Source of the DNA: Helopsaltes ochotensis
Taxonomy: Eukaryota; Chordata; Aves; Passeriformes; Locustellidae
Direction of reading: 5' to 3'
DNA: 64,000 nucleotides
Assembly (NCBI GenBank): GCA_013400155.1
Contig: VXBM01001333.1
Coordinates: 62,001 to 126,000 of the forward strand
Every line of letters begins with the position of its first letter. Within the stretch, counting starts at the first letter, position 1. A program made the translations under genes and the position numbers. Below, piece by piece: positions 62,474 to 64,000 of this stretch. The notes beneath the pieces are model-generated. The model had not been told where the DNA came from. It worked only from the letters and a program-made list of their open reading frames with translations, and ran no database searches.

Positions 62474-63457
62474 GGGTTCCCTAACAGTCCAAATTAGACT
62501 GCAAAATCCCTAGTGTTGAAATCTTTTCTTTTTGTAATATACTCTGGTTACCTCCTGTTTGGTGCTGTATGGGGATTTGAAGAGTCAGATATTAGTGTTA
62601 CAGAGTAACACTAAATTGGATGCCTATTTTCTGTGAATGAAATTCATGTCAAGGGGTGAGCATCTCCAGAAGAATACATGAGAAGCAGAAAACTCTCTAA
62701 AGCTCACACAAAGCAGCTGATAGGAGAGGTAAGCATGTACAAACTGCTTCTCTTTGGCATAAATCTCCTTTTTACTTATGCAGAGTTCTACAAATTATGT
62801 TTTTACTTTACCCTCAGCATAGATATATTGATACAAATAATTACAACTACATCTATTTCAGTGTGAGTGTAAAAGACAAATACGCGTCACAAAATTCCCT
62901 AAGACGTAGCAAGCAGAATTCATTTAACCTTTGATTACCTGTAAGATATTTTTGACGCAGATTATGACTAAGGCATATAGTAACTGTTTGTGCTGCACTC
63001 TGAGTCAGAGTTTACCAAAGAATTTCCAGTGTAAATTGGTCTAAATTCAATAGTTAAAATGTTCAGTGAATAAATTACAAGGTCATAATGCTGTTATCAT
63101 ATTTTATCTGTATTTTTTATTTTGCTTTTAGCCTCATTTCAATAAATTATTATACTTACAACCTACCTTCAAGACATCTCTTTGAGTTAAACCTTACTAT
63201 GTGCCAGATGATGCATGATGGAAACCTGCCTGGAGGTTTAGTTCAATCAATCATGGAGCTAATGCAGAATGTGGGGCTTTTTCTTAGGAACAAGTGTGGA
63301 ACACTGCACTCATGTGCACAGAAAATCAGCAGGTTGGTCTGTACAATTCAGGACACTGTTTTTAACTTCAGTAATTCTAAATCATTCCCACATGGAAGAT
63401 AAGGATAGTACTGTCAGCTCTTGTTTTTCTCTGAGAAGGTGATCTGAGTCGTGAACT
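62469..63457. other. Unique non-coding DNA
   Basis: A perfect 10-bp inverted repeat with a 3-base loop lies at 62592-62614. A 104-codon frame at 63088-63402 has a hydrophobic start but matches no family I know. No other feature was recognised. Confidence 0.5.
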
Positions 63458-64000
63458 TATCACAGAATCAAGACACTTGGCCGTGATGAACCTCATGAAG
63501 TTCAGACAGCCCCACCTGTCAAGCTTTTCAAGGTTCCTCTGGTTGCATCCCTTCCCTGTGTTGTAAACAGCACCACACCGCTTGGTATCAAATAAAAACT
63601 TGCTGAGGGTGAACTCAGTCCCACAGTCCAGGTTGACGACAAATATGTAAAAAAACATCTTTCCCAACACGGGTCCCCAAGGAATGCCACTTGTCACCAA
63701 TCTCCACTTGAGCATCAGGCTATTGGCTGCAACCCTTTGAGTGTGAACATCCAGCCCATTCCTTATCCATCCAGTAGTCCATCCATCAAGTCTGTGTTTC
63801 ACCAGTTTAGAAGCAAAAATATCATTTGGGACATACTCAAATACCTTACACAATTCCAGGTAGATAATGTTAGTCACTCTTCCCTGATTCATCACTTCTG
63901 CAATCACATCAGAAAAGGCCACAGAACTTTTCAGGCATAATTCTCCCTTAGTGCACCCATGTTGGCTGTCATCATTCAGCTCCTTATTTTCCAGGTGCCT
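63458..64000 (-). mobile_element. CR1 LINE reverse-transcriptase fragment, minus strand, runs off the window
   Basis: The minus frame 63377-63922 (181 codons) carries CR1 reverse-transcriptase motifs in order: a YLELCKVFEYVPNDIFASKL segment, then DGWTTGWIRNGLD, TQRVAANS, KWRLVTSGIPWGPVLG, LSKFLFDTK, and NLEKLDRWGCLNFMRF. The catalytic motif, FADDTK in intact CR1, reads FLFDTK (63581-63598), so one of the two aspartates is lost. The region 63923-64000 continues upstream with the NKELNDDSQHGCTKGELCLK-like fingers block and leaves the window. Homology stops soon after AKC near 63475 and is followed by GATTCTGTGAT, a match to the CR1 terminal octamer. The copy therefore appears to lack the end of ORF2 and most of the 3' UTR. 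It is inactive. Confidence 0.93.

Noticed and set aside
63377..63922. 181-codon minus frame as a host gene
   Set aside because: Its residues match CR1 reverse transcriptase in motif order, and the catalytic motif is damaged, so it is a retrotransposon fossil.
1..64000. CRISPR arrays, operons, ribosome-binding sites or other prokaryotic features
   Set aside because: Retroposon content, AT-rich non-coding background and lack of dense coding frames show vertebrate nuclear DNA. No regularly spaced repeat array was seen.

Overview
The window looks like 64 kb of gene-poor bird nuclear DNA. The evidence is the repeat content: several CR1 LINE fragments (the dominant avian retroposon), at least two long LTRs of a type I recognise as avian, one further LTR-like family in two copies, a few old MIR-like SINE remnants, and no sign of L1 or Alu. 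The background is AT-rich, and open frames are short and scattered. I found no cellular protein-coding exon, tRNA, rRNA or CRISPR array that I can support. The longest uninterrupted frames come from repeats: 216 codons at 14225-14875 are antisense to an LTR, and 181 codons at 63377-63922 (minus strand) are a decayed CR1 reverse transcriptase. The window is best read as a gene desert or part of a very long intron.

Layout. 1-5.1 kb is unique AT-rich DNA. An LTR-like remnant lies at about 5.1-5.4 kb and a second, same-strand copy of that family at 11.94-12.23 kb. A long solo LTR (minus strand) occupies 13.78-14.89 kb. A MIR-like SINE lies near 19.2 kb. At 21.2-22.6 kb a CR1 fragment is interrupted by a second long LTR, which runs into a 305-base assembly gap (22283-22587). 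The region 22.6-28.2 kb is unique apart from a doubtful MIR remnant at 27.4 kb, and contains a block at 26.0-26.7 kb with the look of conserved non-coding DNA. A CR1 3' portion (minus) sits at 28.24-29.03 kb. The long stretch 29-57.9 kb is essentially unique, with a MIR remnant at 49.2 kb, a near-perfect 27-bp hairpin at 33.64-33.70 kb and some short direct and inverted repeats. An old, heavily decayed CR1 (plus strand) covers 57.9-59.7 kb, followed by an opposite-strand CR1 3' tail at 60.2 kb. A 70-base poly-T tract lies at 62.4 kb. The window closes inside a CR1 reverse-transcriptase fragment (minus, 63.46-64.0 kb).

No genes here work together, and I saw no convincing new biological system. 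The observation most worth checking is the 33.6 kb hairpin. It is far more perfect than old neutral DNA should be, and is either a recent template-switch event, a small-RNA precursor or an assembly artefact. All family assignments are by eye from remembered consensus features and should be confirmed with a repeat-library search.
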